From: DATDIC01 sp963764525
Lineage (GTDB): Bacteria > Pseudomonadota > Alphaproteobacteria > Acetobacterales > Acetobacteraceae
NCBI GenBank assembly: GCA_963764525.1
Contig: CAVXTC010000026.1
Span: forward strand, 97,263-161,262
Direction of reading: 5' to 3'
DNA length: 64,000 nucleotides
The translations under genes and the position numbers were made by a program. The notes beneath the pieces are model-generated. The model did not search any database. It was not told where the DNA came from and saw only the letters and a program-made list of their open reading frames with translations. The first letter of the stretch is position 1. Each line of letters begins with the position of its first letter. This document shows positions 1-9,338 of this stretch, piece by piece.

Positions 1-340
1 TATCCGCAAACACATCCTCCGGCCACGCCCTTGCTTCCTGCACGCGGCCAAGCAGCGCCAGCATCATCCCGGTGACCAGCGCCGTAGAGGCGTCACCGCG
101 GGCGAGCACTTCCTGCGCCAGCACCATGTCGAACAGATCGGCGCCGTCGCCACCATAGGCGGGCGGCAGTGCGAGCCGTAAATAACCTTCCTCGTGCAGG
201 TCGCGGTAGTTCTCGAACGGGAAAATCGACTGAGGGTCGTTTTTTGCCGCTCGTTCGCTGAAGCGCGCGGCAAGTCGCTCGGCAAGCGTGATGATTTCTT
301 GCTGGCGGTCGGTGAAAATATGCAATCCAGGCATGTGCAT
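1..340 (-). CDS. Acyl-CoA dehydrogenase, N-terminal part (runs off the window start)
   Basis: The reading frame starts at ATG 340 and runs open to base 1, giving about 113 residues. Visible features are an N-terminal helical segment (FTDRQQEIITLAERLAARF), FENYRDLHEEGY, LALPPAYGG and a following helix with RGDASTAL. These match the N-terminal alpha-helical domain of flavin acyl-CoA dehydrogenases, which oxidise acyl-CoA to enoyl-CoA. The catalytic and FAD-binding parts lie outside the window, so the substrate cannot be told. Its ATG overlaps the tsaD stop codon (TGATG), which suggests translation coupled to tsaD. Confidence 0.8.
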   Translation of the reverse strand, partial: MHMPGLHIFTDRQQEIITLAERLAARFSERAAKNDPQSIFPFENYRDLHEEGYLRLALPPAYGGDGADLFDMVLAQEVLARGDASTALVTGMMLALLGRVQEARAWPEDVFAD

Positions 341-1497
341 CAGGAAAGCCTTTGTCGTTCGTCGCCGCCGGCACGGATCAAAGCCGCTTCCCCAGCTACC
401 GCTGCGGGTTTGCCTTCGCCAATCGTCTCCAGCGGCCAACGCGGGCGAGGGGCGGCGTCCAATCCGTCGGCAAGCCCCAGCCGAAGCCGCTCGATCCCGG
501 TCCAGGCGACCATCACGGCGTTGTCAGTGCAAAGCCGCAGCGGCGGCGCGGCGAACCGGAACCCATGGCGAGCCGCGACACGCTCCAGCGTCGTCCGGAT
601 CGCGCCATTCGCCGCGACGCCACCGGCTACCACGAGCAAGCCTGCCCCATGGCGTTGCGTGAATAATGCCATCGCATGGCCGGCGCGATCGGCCAGCACG
701 TCCACCACAGCAGCCTGGAACCCCGCCGCGATGTCGGCGGCAACCGAGCCGGGGAGCGCCCGAGCGCCGTGCCGCTCCACCTCCTGCGCCACCGCCGTCT
801 TCAGGCCTGAGAAACTGAAGTCGCACCCCGGTCGCCCGAGCATCGGCCGGGGGAAACGGAATCGTGCAGGATCGCCGGCGGCTGCCAGCCGCTCCAATGC
901 TGGGCCGCCAGGCCAGGCCAGCCCAAGCAGCTTCGCCACCTTGTCGAACGCCTCACCGGCGGCGTCATCGACGGTGCCGCCGAGTCGGACGTGCCGCCCG
1001 ACGCCCTCCACTATCGCGCACAGGCAGTGTCCCCCGGAGACCAGCAGGAGCAGATACGGGAAGCCAGCGCCGCTTTTCACCAATCCTGGCAGCCGCGCGG
1101 TCAGAGCGTGCGCCTCCAGGTGGTTGACAGCGACGAACGGTACGCGTGCGGTCAGGGCGATTCCCTTGCCGATCTGGCTGCCGACGATCAGCCCGCCGAT
1201 CAACCCTGGCCCGACGGTCGCCGCGACGCCGCCGAGATCGCCGAAATCCAACCCGGCCTGCCCCATCACGTCCCGCAGCATGTCAGGCAACAGCGCCAAG
1301 TGTGCGCGCGCGGCGATTTCCGGTACCACCCCACCATAGGCCGCATGCGCTGTCTGGCTTGCCACCGCCTCAGCTAAGACGCGGCCGGCGGGGTCCAGCA
1401 CCGCCGCGGCGGTCTCGTCGCACGAGGTCTCGATTCCCAGGACCCGGGCGCATCCGCCACTTTCCTTCCGTCCGTCGCGGTAATAGGACCACCCCAT
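340..1497 (-). CDS. tsaD: tRNA N6-adenosine threonylcarbamoyltransferase TsaD
   Basis: TsaD transfers the threonylcarbamoyl group to A37 of ANN-decoding tRNAs, working with TsaB/TsaE. The protein shows VLGIETSCDETAAAV at the N-terminus, the metal-binding motif NHLEAHA, SGGHC, the segment FSGLKTAV and the late VAGGVAAN. Length is about 385 residues, slightly longer than usual. The only in-frame start before the conserved core is ATG 1497, which adds about 18 residues of atypical sequence (MGWSYYRDGRKE...). That ATG overlaps the divergent hemC ATG within a CATG. The gene is intact and overlaps the acyl-CoA dehydrogenase start. Identity is secure; the exact start is less so. Confidence 0.95.
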   Translation of the reverse strand: MGWSYYRDGRKESGGCARVLGIETSCDETAAAVLDPAGRVLAEAVASQTAHAAYGGVVPEIAARAHLALLPDMLRDVMGQAGLDFGDLGGVAATVGPGLIGGLIVGSQIGKGIALTARVPFVAVNHLEAHALTARLPGLVKSGAGFPYLLLLVSGGHCLCAIVEGVGRHVRLGGTVDDAAGEAFDKVAKLLGLAWPGGPALERLAAAGDPARFRFPRPMLGRPGCDFSFSGLKTAVAQEVERHGARALPGSVAADIAAGFQAAVVDVLADRAGHAMALFTQRHGAGLLVVAGGVAANGAIRTTLERVAARHGFRFAAPPLRLCTDNAVMVAWTGIERLRLGLADGLDAAPRPRWPLETIGEGKPAAVAGEAALIRAGGDERQRLS

Positions 1498-2500
1498 GAA
1501 CGCCGCCACCCAGCCGCCGCGAGTCACGCCGCACCGTCGTGCCCTGCCGCTGCGGATCGGCACGCGCGGCTCGCCGCTGGCGCTGGTGCAGACGCGCGGG
1601 TTCCTTGAGCTGCTTCGGCGGTTCTGCCCGATCCTGCGCGACATGGACGTGTTCGAGGAGCACGCTATCCGCACATCCGGCGACGCCACCCAGGCTTCCG
1701 GGCAGCGACTGGCCGAAATCGGCGGCAAGGGGCTGTTCGCCAAGGAGATCCACGAGGCGCTGCTCGACCGCCGCATCGATTTCGCCGTGCACAGTCTTAA
1801 GGACCTGGAGACGACGCTGCCCGCCGGTATCGTGCTCGCATGCACGCTGAAGCGGGAGGATGCGCGGGATGCGCTGATCCTGCGAGACCGTGCTGCTGAC
1901 ACACCCCCTCCCGCAAGGGAAGGCGCACTCCCGCAACTACGAAATGGCGCGGTGATCGGCACGGCTTCGGTGCGGCGGCAGGCGCAACTTTTGCACCTGC
2001 GGCCGGACCTGATCGTCACCACGATCCGCGGCAACGTGCAGTCGCGGCTGGATAAGCTTGCGGCCGGAGCGTGCGATGCAACCCTGCTGGCACTCGCCGG
2101 ACTACGGCGGCTGGGGCTGGAAAGTGCCGCATCGGTGGTACTCGACCCGGAGATCATTGTGCCGGCCGCCGGCCAGGGCATTGTCGGGATCACCGTGCGG
2201 ACCGATGAAATGGAGCTGCGGGAGCTGCTCGCCGCCATCGAGGACCCGGAAGCCAAGGCGGTCGCGGCGGCCGAGCGAGGTTTGCTGGCGGCGCTGGACG
2301 GGTCCTGCCGTACCCCGATCGGCGGATACGCGCGCTCGCTGGGCGATGGGCGCCTGCGGCTGACCGGGCTGGTGGCGCGCGCCGACGGCTCGTTCCTGCT
2401 TCGGCGCAGCCTGGAAGCACCGGCCGCCGAAGCGGCGCGGCTCGGTGCCGAGCTGGGTGCCGGCTTGCGGGCCGACTCGCCCATCGATCTGTTTGCCTGA
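1496..2500 (+). CDS. hemC: Hydroxymethylbilane synthase (porphobilinogen deaminase)
   Basis: This cytoplasmic enzyme joins four porphobilinogens into hydroxymethylbilane in tetrapyrrole synthesis. The sequence shows RIGTRGSPLALVQ near residue 20, GKGLFAKEIHEALL, DFAVHSLKDLET, ASVRRQAQL, TIRGNVQSRLDKL and the cofactor-attachment cysteine in DGSCRTPIGG near residue 270. At 334 residues it is a little long, with a short Pro-rich insert before the ASVRRQAQL motif. A purine-rich AGGA lies about 9 bases before ATG 1496. It starts a head-to-tail run hemC-hemD-mitofilin-hemY and is divergent from tsaD with overlapping start codons. Confidence 0.97.
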   Translation: MNAATQPPRVTPHRRALPLRIGTRGSPLALVQTRGFLELLRRFCPILRDMDVFEEHAIRTSGDATQASGQRLAEIGGKGLFAKEIHEALLDRRIDFAVHSLKDLETTLPAGIVLACTLKREDARDALILRDRAADTPPPAREGALPQLRNGAVIGTASVRRQAQLLHLRPDLIVTTIRGNVQSRLDKLAAGACDATLLALAGLRRLGLESAASVVLDPEIIVPAAGQGIVGITVRTDEMELRELLAAIEDPEAKAVAAAERGLLAALDGSCRTPIGGYARSLGDGRLRLTGLVARADGSFLLRRSLEAPAAEAARLGAELGAGLRADSPIDLFA

Positions 2501-2509
2501 CCGGCCGCC

Positions 2510-3208
2510 TTGGCTGACCGGTCGTCCGTTCTAGTCACCCGCCCGCTTCCAGGGGCTACGGAGACCGCGCGAGGGGTCGCGGCGTTGGGACTGTATCCAG
2601 TTCTAGCGCCACTCCTGGAGGTCCAGACACTACCGGCCGAGCTACCGGCCGATGCAGCGGCGGTGCTGGTCACCAGCCGCAATGCGATCGGCAGTCTGCC
2701 GGCTTGGGCGCGCGACCGGCCCGTTTTCGCGGTGGGGGACGCCACGGCGGCGCGGGTGCGATCGGCCGGATTCCAGGATGTCCGCAGCGCCAGCGGCGAT
2801 GCTGCCGCGTTGGCGGAGTTGGTGCGCCGAATGCTGCCACAATCGGCGCCTCTGTTGCTGCTGACCGGCAAGGGACAGGGCGAGGCGCTGGCCGGGAGGC
2901 TGCGCGCCGGTTCCCGGCCGGTGACCCGCCGCGAAGTTTATGAGGCGGTCGCGGTCGCCACGCTGCCCGGCGCGGCACGGGACGCGCTGACTGCCGGCAC
3001 CTTACGCGCGGTGCTGTTCTTCTCTGCCAGATCGGCGCGCTGCTTCGTCCGCCTGGCGGCCAGGGCCGACCTGCGTGAAACAATACGGGACACGGACGCG
3101 TGCGCTATCGGGCCGCCGATCGTCGTGGCATTACAGCAGCTTCCGTGGCGGCGGATCCGGATCGCCGCCCGCCCCACCCATGACGAGATGCTGGCATTGC
3201 TGCGATGA
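2510..3208 (+). CDS. hemD: Uroporphyrinogen-III synthase
   Basis: HemD cyclises hydroxymethylbilane to uroporphyrinogen III, the step after HemC. The protein (232 residues) is low in sequence conservation, as is normal for the family, but shows VLVTRPLPGATETARG at the start, VLVTSRNAI, FAVGDATAARVRSAGF, LLLTGKGQGEAL and ILFFSARSA-type sequence (VLFFSARSARCF). The start chosen is TTG 2510, nine bases after the hemC stop. Its TGA overlaps the ATG of the next gene (ATGA). Position between hemC and hemY supports the call. Confidence 0.93.
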   Translation: MADRSSVLVTRPLPGATETARGVAALGLYPVLAPLLEVQTLPAELPADAAAVLVTSRNAIGSLPAWARDRPVFAVGDATAARVRSAGFQDVRSASGDAAALAELVRRMLPQSAPLLLLTGKGQGEALAGRLRAGSRPVTRREVYEAVAVATLPGAARDALTAGTLRAVLFFSARSARCFVRLAARADLRETIRDTDACAIGPPIVVALQQLPWRRIRIAARPTHDEMLALLR

Positions 3209-4330
3209 ACGACCCGCTTGCCCTGCCGTCCCCCGATACGGCCGAGCCGCCGCCGCCTACCCCGCCGCCGCCCCCGGACCGGCGGAACTTGGTGCCGTGG
3301 GTGTATGGTCTTGGCTTTGTCGTGCTTGTGCTGGCGCTGCTGTGGATTTGGCAGAACCCGACTCTGTCGCCGAGCGCGGTTCGTCCGCAGCAGGTCGATG
3401 CAGTAGAACAGCAGATCCAGGCACTTGACGCGCGGGTGACGCAGCTTGCTACCCGTCCGGCACCGGCGGTACCGGCCCTGGCACCCCTCGAACAGCGGGT
3501 TGCCGCCCTGGAAAGCCGCCGCCCGGCGGCGCCGAACATCGCCCCGTTGGAACAGCAGATCGCGGCGCTGAAGGCGCAGGTTGCCGCGATCCCGGCCTCC
3601 GCTGGGGCGCCCAGAGGACCTGGCGCCGCTGGAAAAACAGGTCAGCGGGCTGGAGAAGCAGGTCCAGGACCTGAGCTCGCTCGGCGCGCAGCTCGACACG
3701 CTGCGCCAGCAGCTTGCCGCCCAACAGACCGATCTCGGCAGGCGTGTCACGCAACTCGCCGCCGACCAGCAGCAATTTGCGTCACGGCTCGAGTCGCAGG
3801 ACAGCAGCGTCTCGGCCCGGCTGCAGACGGTGCAGCAACAGGCGAGCGCCGCGGCGGCGGCAGCCGACAAGACGGCCCGGCTGGTTCGGGTGCAGGCCGC
3901 ACGCGCCGCGTTGGCCGAGGGACGGCCGATCGGTACGCTGGAGGGGGCGCCGCCTGCCCTTGCCCGCTTTGCCGAGACGAAGCCACCCACCGAGGCAGCT
4001 TTGCGCCTTGGCTTTCCCGCTGCCGCGCGCGCCGCGCTTGGCGCGAGCCAGCCCGACAGCGCCGGAAAACCGTTCGGCGAACGGCTGTGGCAACGGGCTC
4101 AGGGGCTGATCACCATCCGCCAGGGCGACCGGGTGATCGTCGGCGACCCGGCGGCGGGGCCGCTGGCAGAGGCGCAGAACCGGCTGGACGCGGGCGATCT
4201 TGCCGGGGCCGTCGCCGCGGCCTCGACTCTGACCGGTCCGGCGGCCCAGGCCATGGCGGGCTGGCTGGCCGAGGCCAAGGCACTGTTGGCGGCTCGAACC
4301 ACGCTCGACACGATGGCCGTAGCGAGCTGA
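3205..4330 (+). CDS. Mitofilin-like inner-membrane protein (COG4223 type), frameshifted
   Basis: The N-terminus is Pro-rich (repeated PPPP), followed by one membrane segment near residues 32-52 (VPWVYGLGFVVLVLALLWIW) and a long periplasmic coiled coil with repeated LEQQIAALK-like heptads. The C-terminal part (FGERLWQRAQGLITIR, then DLAGAVAAASTLTGPAAQAM) matches the bacterial relatives of Mic60/mitofilin that sit between hemD and hemY in alphaproteobacteria and help shape the inner membrane. The frame moves by an apparent +1 near 3600-3610, in a run of G (ctggggcgccc). Both halves keep family features, so one continuous gene is likely. It overlaps hemD and hemY by a few bases. Confidence 0.8.
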
Positions 4331-5703
4331 TGCGCCGCGTCCTCGTTACCCTGGTCGTCGCCGCAGCCGTCGTTGCCCTGGCTTGGTACCTGGGCGGACT
4401 GCCGGGTACGGTGACCGCGCATGTCGGCAATGTGACGTTCGAGGCTGCCGTCTCGGTGGTCGCAGTCGGCCTGCTGGCGAGCTTTCTGGTGCTTTACGGC
4501 CTGCTGCTCTTGGTCGGCGGCATGATCCGGCTGCCTGGCGGCCTGCGTGCCCGCCGCGCTGCCGGCCGCCGCCGGGCCGGGGAAGTCTCGACCACGCGCG
4601 CCCTGGTGGCGCTGGCGGCCGGGGAAGTGGCGGATGCGCGCCGCGAGGCGGCCCGCGCCCGCCGCCTGCTGGGTGACACGCCGCAAACGCTGCTGTTGAC
4701 CGCCGAGGCGGGCCGGCTGGCCGGACGGACCGATGAGGCCGAGGGGGCGTGGCACGCTTTGACCGCTCGGCCCGATGCGGCGTTCCTGGGCTATCGCGGC
4801 CTGCTGCGTCAGGCGGTGGAGCGCGAAAATTGGACTGTGGCGGCGGACCTCGCCCGGCAGGCGGAAGCAGCGCATCCCGGCGCCGCCTGGCTGCGCGAAG
4901 AACGCGCACGGCTCGCCATCCGTACCGCCGCCTGGTCGGACGCGCTGGCGCTGGTCGATGCCGATGCCCCAAAGGCGTCGCTGGCCACCGCCGCGGCCAA
5001 TGCCGAACCGGATCCGGCCCAGGCGCTGCGCTTGGCACGGCTGGCCTGGAAGGAGGACCCAGGTCTGGCCCCGGCGGCGCTTGCCTACGCGCGCCGGCTG
5101 CGAGAGGCGGGCCGGGAGAGGCGTGCCCTGGCGGTGATCCGGCAGAGCTGGGCGGTGGCGCCTCAGCCGGACCTTGCCGCGTTCACGCTGGCGCCGATCG
5201 AGGACAAGCTGGCCCGGGTGCAGGCCGCGCAACAATTGACCAAACCCAACCCGAACCATCCTGAAAGCCGGATACTGCTGGCCGGTACGGCGCTGGACGC
5301 CGGGCTGCTGGGGGAGGCGCGGCGGCACCTCGAGACGGCGCGCGAAGGCGGGCTGAACCAGCGGCGCATGTGGCTGCTGCTGGCTCGCATCGAGGAGGAA
5401 GAACACGGGGACACCGAAGCGGGCCGGCTGTCACAGCGCGAGGCATTGCGTCAGGCGGCGACCGCCGAGCCCGACCCGGGTTGGTATTGCAACGTCTGCC
5501 ACACGCCGCACACCGCGTGGCAGCCGACCTGTCCAGCCTGCGGCACGGCCGGCGCGTTGCGCTGGAGCGGGCCATCGACGCCGGCCATCAGGCTGCTGGC
5601 AGGGGAAACCGGATCAGCGCAGGGCCAGACGCGCGGTCTTCCCGACCGCGGCGCCGTAGAACCGGGACGGCAAGATGCGGCCGTCAGCGGCCAGCAGCAC
5701 TGA
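4330..5703 (+). CDS. hemY: HemY-type haem biosynthesis protein with TPR region and C-terminal zinc ribbon
   Basis: Two N-terminal membrane segments (residues about 5-25 and 38-65) precede a helical TPR-like domain rich in Ala/Arg/Leu. This is the COG3898/HemY_N arrangement. In this family the role in haem synthesis is inferred mainly from gene position, next to hemC-hemD. The C-terminus has CNVC and CPAC pairs in a WYCNVCHTPHTAWQPTCPACG-like zinc-ribbon. It starts at ATG 4330 overlapping the upstream stop (TGATG). The last 90 bases overlap the convergent M23 gene, so the final 30 residues may not be conserved. Confidence 0.85.
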   Translation: MRRVLVTLVVAAAVVALAWYLGGLPGTVTAHVGNVTFEAAVSVVAVGLLASFLVLYGLLLLVGGMIRLPGGLRARRAAGRRRAGEVSTTRALVALAAGEVADARREAARARRLLGDTPQTLLLTAEAGRLAGRTDEAEGAWHALTARPDAAFLGYRGLLRQAVERENWTVAADLARQAEAAHPGAAWLREERARLAIRTAAWSDALALVDADAPKASLATAAANAEPDPAQALRLARLAWKEDPGLAPAALAYARRLREAGRERRALAVIRQSWAVAPQPDLAAFTLAPIEDKLARVQAAQQLTKPNPNHPESRILLAGTALDAGLLGEARRHLETAREGGLNQRRMWLLLARIEEEEHGDTEAGRLSQREALRQAATAEPDPGWYCNVCHTPHTAWQPTCPACGTAGALRWSGPSTPAIRLLAGETGSAQGQTRGLPDRGAVEPGRQDAAVSGQQH

Positions 5704-6204
5704 TCGGCCGTCGTGGTGCTCGGCCCGGCACAACGGGACGTGCAGATAGGGCAGCGGGTCCACGGCGCGGTCCCCGATCTTCATCTCGAAATAGAGATGA
5801 CTGCCATAGGTCACCCCGGTTAGCCCCACAACCCCGATCTCCTGGCCGGCGAGGATCAGGTGCTGCCCGTCCGCGAACGGCAGGGCGATGCTGCCGAGAT
5901 GGCTATACACCCCGATGAAGCCTTGATGCTGGATCAGCATCTCCAGCCCGCCGGGACCGCCGCGCTCGACACGGAGCAATGTGCCTGGCGCAACCGCGCG
6001 CACGGGATTGCCGAGCGCGGCCGGCAGATCGAGGCCGTAATGGTAAGTTCCCGCCAACGGCTTGCCCGGCAGGATGCGCGGACCGAACGGGGAGGAGACG
6101 CAGGCCGGGCTGACCGGATCGAGCAACCGGCCAATGAGCGGTTCGGCACGGGCCTGCGCGCCGAACAGCATCAGAAGGAAGGCGAGCCCGAACCGACGCG
6201 ACAT
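5614..6204 (-). CDS. Secreted M23 (LytM-like) peptidase-fold protein, probably catalytically impaired
   Basis: A signal peptide (MSRRFGLAFLLMLFGAQARA) leads a 196-residue protein with an M23 fold: FGPRILPGKP, HYGLD (first zinc ligands H and D), VYSHLG and GSHLYFEM. In active M23 enzymes the last motif is HxH. Here the final His is Tyr, so one of the three usual zinc ligands is missing. That is the pattern of degenerate LytM domains that regulate amidases rather than cut peptidoglycan themselves. It converges on hemY and overlaps its end. Fold confident; activity uncertain. Confidence 0.82.
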   Translation of the reverse strand: MSRRFGLAFLLMLFGAQARAEPLIGRLLDPVSPACVSSPFGPRILPGKPLAGTYHYGLDLPAALGNPVRAVAPGTLLRVERGGPGGLEMLIQHQGFIGVYSHLGSIALPFADGQHLILAGQEIGVVGLTGVTYGSHLYFEMKIGDRAVDPLPYLHVPLCRAEHHDGRSVLLAADGRILPSRFYGAAVGKTARLALR

Positions 6205-6331
6205 TGGTCATTCCCGATCCGATGATGATCCGGCCAGGAGCCATCAGCGGACGGAAGGCGTCGAATCAGATGGGCGTGTCGGCGCGGGGTTGTGAACGGT
6301 TCCGTGGCGCGCCGCCGCGAAGCCGGCCGTC

Positions 6332-6353
6332 ATTCCCGCCAGAGAGCGGGAAT
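6332..6353. repeat. Perfect short palindrome ATTCCCGC-N6-GCGGGAAT
   Basis: An 8+8 base perfect inverted repeat with a six-base loop lies between the M23 start and the korB stop. It is followed at 6394-6406 by GGGCC-TTT-GGCCC. Neither is followed by a T-run on either strand. The first unit resembles the short ATTCCC...GGGAAT palindromes dispersed in several proteobacterial genomes. Only one copy is seen here, so a repeat family is inferred. Confidence 0.45.
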
Positions 6354-6424
6354 CCAGGCGCCGCTCGCAGAACCGGAGCAGCCGGAACCGCGTGGGCCTT
6401 TGGCCCCTGGGGTCAGGCGATGTT

Positions 6425-7481
6425 CTACCGCAGGCTCGCGTTCAGCTTTTGCAGCGCCGCCGCGCCTGGGACCAGCGCCGCTTCATCCAGTTCGTTGAAC
6501 GGCGTTTCGACCGTGTTCATGTGCCGATGCAGATCGTGCGGCTGCGGGTCCAGGTACAACAGCCCGGTCACGATTTCCCCGGCGGCCTCGACGCTGCTGG
6601 AGGTGGTTCATCGCCGCCACCCGGTCCTGCACGTCATAGTCATCCGCCAGCTTGCGCAGCTTGATCAGCGAACCATCGTGCTGCCGCACGATCTCCACCG
6701 AGCCAGGCTGGTAATCGACGGTGATTTCATCGCGCCCGGTTATTACGTCCAGGTAGTTCACTGCCTCGTTGTGCGCGCGAACATAATCGAAGCTTTTGTG
6801 CGAGCCGTCGTGGTTGTTGAACGCCACGCAGGGTGAGATGCAATCGATGAAGGCGGCGCCTTCGTGCTTGATCGCTGCCTTGATCAGCGGCACGAGCTGC
6901 GCCTTGTCGCCGGAGAAGCTGCGGGCCACGAAGGTGGCGCCGAGCTGCAACGCCAGTCCGACCAGGTCGATCGCCGCATCACTGTTCAGCACGCCGCGCT
7001 TGGATTTCGCGCCCTTGTCGGAGGTGGCGGAGAACTGGCCCTTGGTGAGCCCGTACACCCCGTTATTCTCGACGATGTACAGCATGTTCACGCCGCGCCG
7101 CATGACATGGGCGAACTGCCCCAGCCCGATCGATGCGGAATCCCCGTCGCCGGACACGCCGAGATAGATCAGATCGCGGTTCGCCAGATTGGCGCCCGTC
7201 AGGACCGACGGCATGCGTCCGTGCACCGAATTGAACCCGTGCGAGGCGCCAAGGAAATACGTTGGGGTCTTCGAGGAGCAGCCGATGCCGGACAGCTTGG
7301 CGATCCGGTGCGGCGGCAGGTCCAGCTCGAAGCAGGCGTGCACGATGGCGGCGCTGATCGAATCGTGCCCGCAGCCGGCGCACAGGGTCGAAATCGTGCC
7401 CTCGTAGTCGCGCCGTGTGTAGCCGAGCGTGTTCTTCGGCAGCTCCGGATGGTGCAGCTTCGGTTTCGGGATGAACGTCAT
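6425..7481 (-). CDS. korB: 2-oxoacid:ferredoxin oxidoreductase, beta subunit (KorB type), frameshifted near the 3' end
   Basis: The beta subunit binds thiamine diphosphate and, with KorA, oxidatively decarboxylates a 2-oxoacid (probably 2-oxoglutarate) to acyl-CoA, reducing ferredoxin. Visible motifs are TLCAGCGHDSI, GIGCSSKTP, the ThDP site SGDGDSASIGLGQFAH and YIVENNGVYGLTKGQ. Near 6600 an apparent +1 shift moves the frame; the continuation reads EIVTGLLYLDPQPHDLH and ends at TAG 6425-6427, restoring a family-like C-terminus. Total about 351 residues. The ATG overlaps the korA stop (ATGA). Confidence 0.92.
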
Positions 7482-9338
7482 GGCACGGCCTTCCGGAACG
7501 GAATGACGTTGAGCGCGCCTACCTTGTCGGCGATCGCGCCGGAGATGAAGCGCGCGGTGATGGGTGTGCCGTCGTAGTGCAACACGGACACCAGCCTGGC
7601 CGGATCGATTTCAAGCTCGTTGACCAGCAGCATGCGAAGCTGAGCGTCGCGGTTCTGCTCGACCACAAACACCTGGTCATGCGCCGCGATGAACGCCGGT
7701 ACGTCCTGATGGAACGGAAAGCCGCGGACCCGCAGCATGTCGAGCGCGATACCCTCGCCGGCGAGAATGTCGGCCGCTTCGTCCATCGCCGGGCTGGAGG
7801 AGCCGTAATAGATCACGCCGAGCCGGGTGGGTTCCGTGGCGGGTCGCAGCACCGGATGCGGAACCAGCTCCTTCGCCGTATCGAATTTCCTCAGCAGACG
7901 CTGCATGTTGTCGGCGTAGGCGGGGCCTTCCTCGGTGTACCGCGCGTAGCGGTCCTTCGAAGTGCCGCGGGTGAAGTAGGCGCCGCGCGTGGGGTGCGCA
8001 CCGGGATAGGTGCGGTACGGGATTCCGTCGCCATCAACGTCCAGGTAGCGGCCGAAATCCTTGCCGGCCTCCAATTCCTCGGCGGTCATGACCTTGCCGC
8101 GGTCCATCCGCCGCGCGTCGTCCCAGGCGAATGGCGCGCACAGCCGCTCGTTCATGCCGATATCGAGGTCCAGCAGCACGAAGATGGGCGTCTGCAAGCG
8201 GTCCGCGAGATCGAACGCCAGTGCGCCGAATTCGAAGCACTCATGCGGGTCTTCGGGGAACAGCAGCACATGTTTGGTATCGCCATGCGACGCATAAGCG
8301 CAGGTCAGTACATCGCATTGCTGGGTGCGCGTCGGCATGCCGGTGGAAGGCCCGGCGCGCTGGACGTCGAAGATAACAGCGGGAATCTCGGCGAAATACG
8401 CCAGCCCGAAAAACTCCTGCATCAGCGAAATGCCGGGACCGGAGGTGGCGGTGAAGGCACGCGCGCCGTTCCACGCGGCGCCGATCACCATGCCGATCGA
8501 CGCCAGTTCGTCCTCCGCCTGAACGATGGCGAAGCGGTGCTGGCCGGTGTCCTTGTCCACCCGGTAGCGATGGCAGTAGCGTGCGAACGCCTCGGCCAGC
8601 GAGGAAGACGGCGTGATCGGGTACCAAGCGGCGACCGTCGCCCCGCCGTACAGCGCTCCGAGTGCCGCCGCGCTGTTTCCCTCGATCGAGATGCGGTCGC
8701 CCACCGCATCGGCGCGGCGCACGCGCAGCCCAATCGGGCATTGCAGATGCGTCAGAGCGTAGTCGCGGCCCATGTGCAGCGCATGAATGTTGGGCTGGAT
8801 CAACTTGTCCTTGCCGCGGAACTGCTCGCTGACCAGCGCCTCGACCGCGCCGATTTCTATGTCGAGCAGCGCCGACAACGCGCCCACATAGATGATGTTC
8901 TTGAACAATTGGCGCTGCCGGGGATCCGTGTATTCGCGGTTGCACAGCTCGGTCAGCGGCATGCCGATCACCACGATGTCGCGGCGAAATTTCGACTCCG
9001 GCAGCGGCTTGGTGGAATCGTAGAACAGGTAACCACCCGGTTCGATGGACGCCACGTCCTTGTCCCAGGTCTGCGGGTTCATCGCCACCATCAGATCGAC
9101 ACCGCCCCGCGCGCCGAGATGGCCGGCTTCGGACACCCGCACCTCGTACCAGCGTGGGCAGGCCCTGGATGTTGGACGGAAAGATGTTGCGCGGCGCCAT
9201 CGGGACGCCCATGCGCAGGATCGATTTGCCGAACAGCGTATTGGCGCTGGCCGAGCCGGAGCCGTTCACGTTGGCGAACTTGATGACGAAGTCGTTGACT
9301 CGTTGCAGGCCGTCAACGCGTGTCAGTGACTGCAGCAT
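7478..9338 (-). CDS. korA: 2-oxoacid:ferredoxin oxidoreductase, fused gamma-alpha subunit (KorA type), frameshifted
   Basis: About 620 residues. The N-terminal gamma domain begins MLQSLTRVDGLQRVNDF and shows GSGSASANTLFGKSILRMG. The frame shifts +1 near 9150, after QGLPT, and continues WYEVRVSEAGHLGARGG. The alpha domain follows with AAWYPITPSSSLAEAFARY, TATSGPGISLMQEF and QRAGPSTGMPTRTQQ. This gamma-alpha fusion is typical of two-subunit aerobic 2-oxoglutarate:ferredoxin oxidoreductases. The start at ATG 9338 overlaps the end of the upstream flavoprotein gene by 16 bases; the stop overlaps korB. The three genes form one operon. Confidence 0.92.

Noticed and set aside
194..1339. Long plus-strand open frame (381 codons)
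   Set aside because: It is antisense to tsaD, has low-complexity Arg/Pro/Ser composition and no family signal; a GC-rich shadow.
6394..6406. Rho-independent terminator for korB
   Set aside because: GGGCC-TTT-GGCCC has a five-pair stem and no T-run on the minus strand.
7577..9283. Long plus-strand open frame (568 codons)
   Set aside because: Antisense to korA, whose protein motifs are unambiguous.
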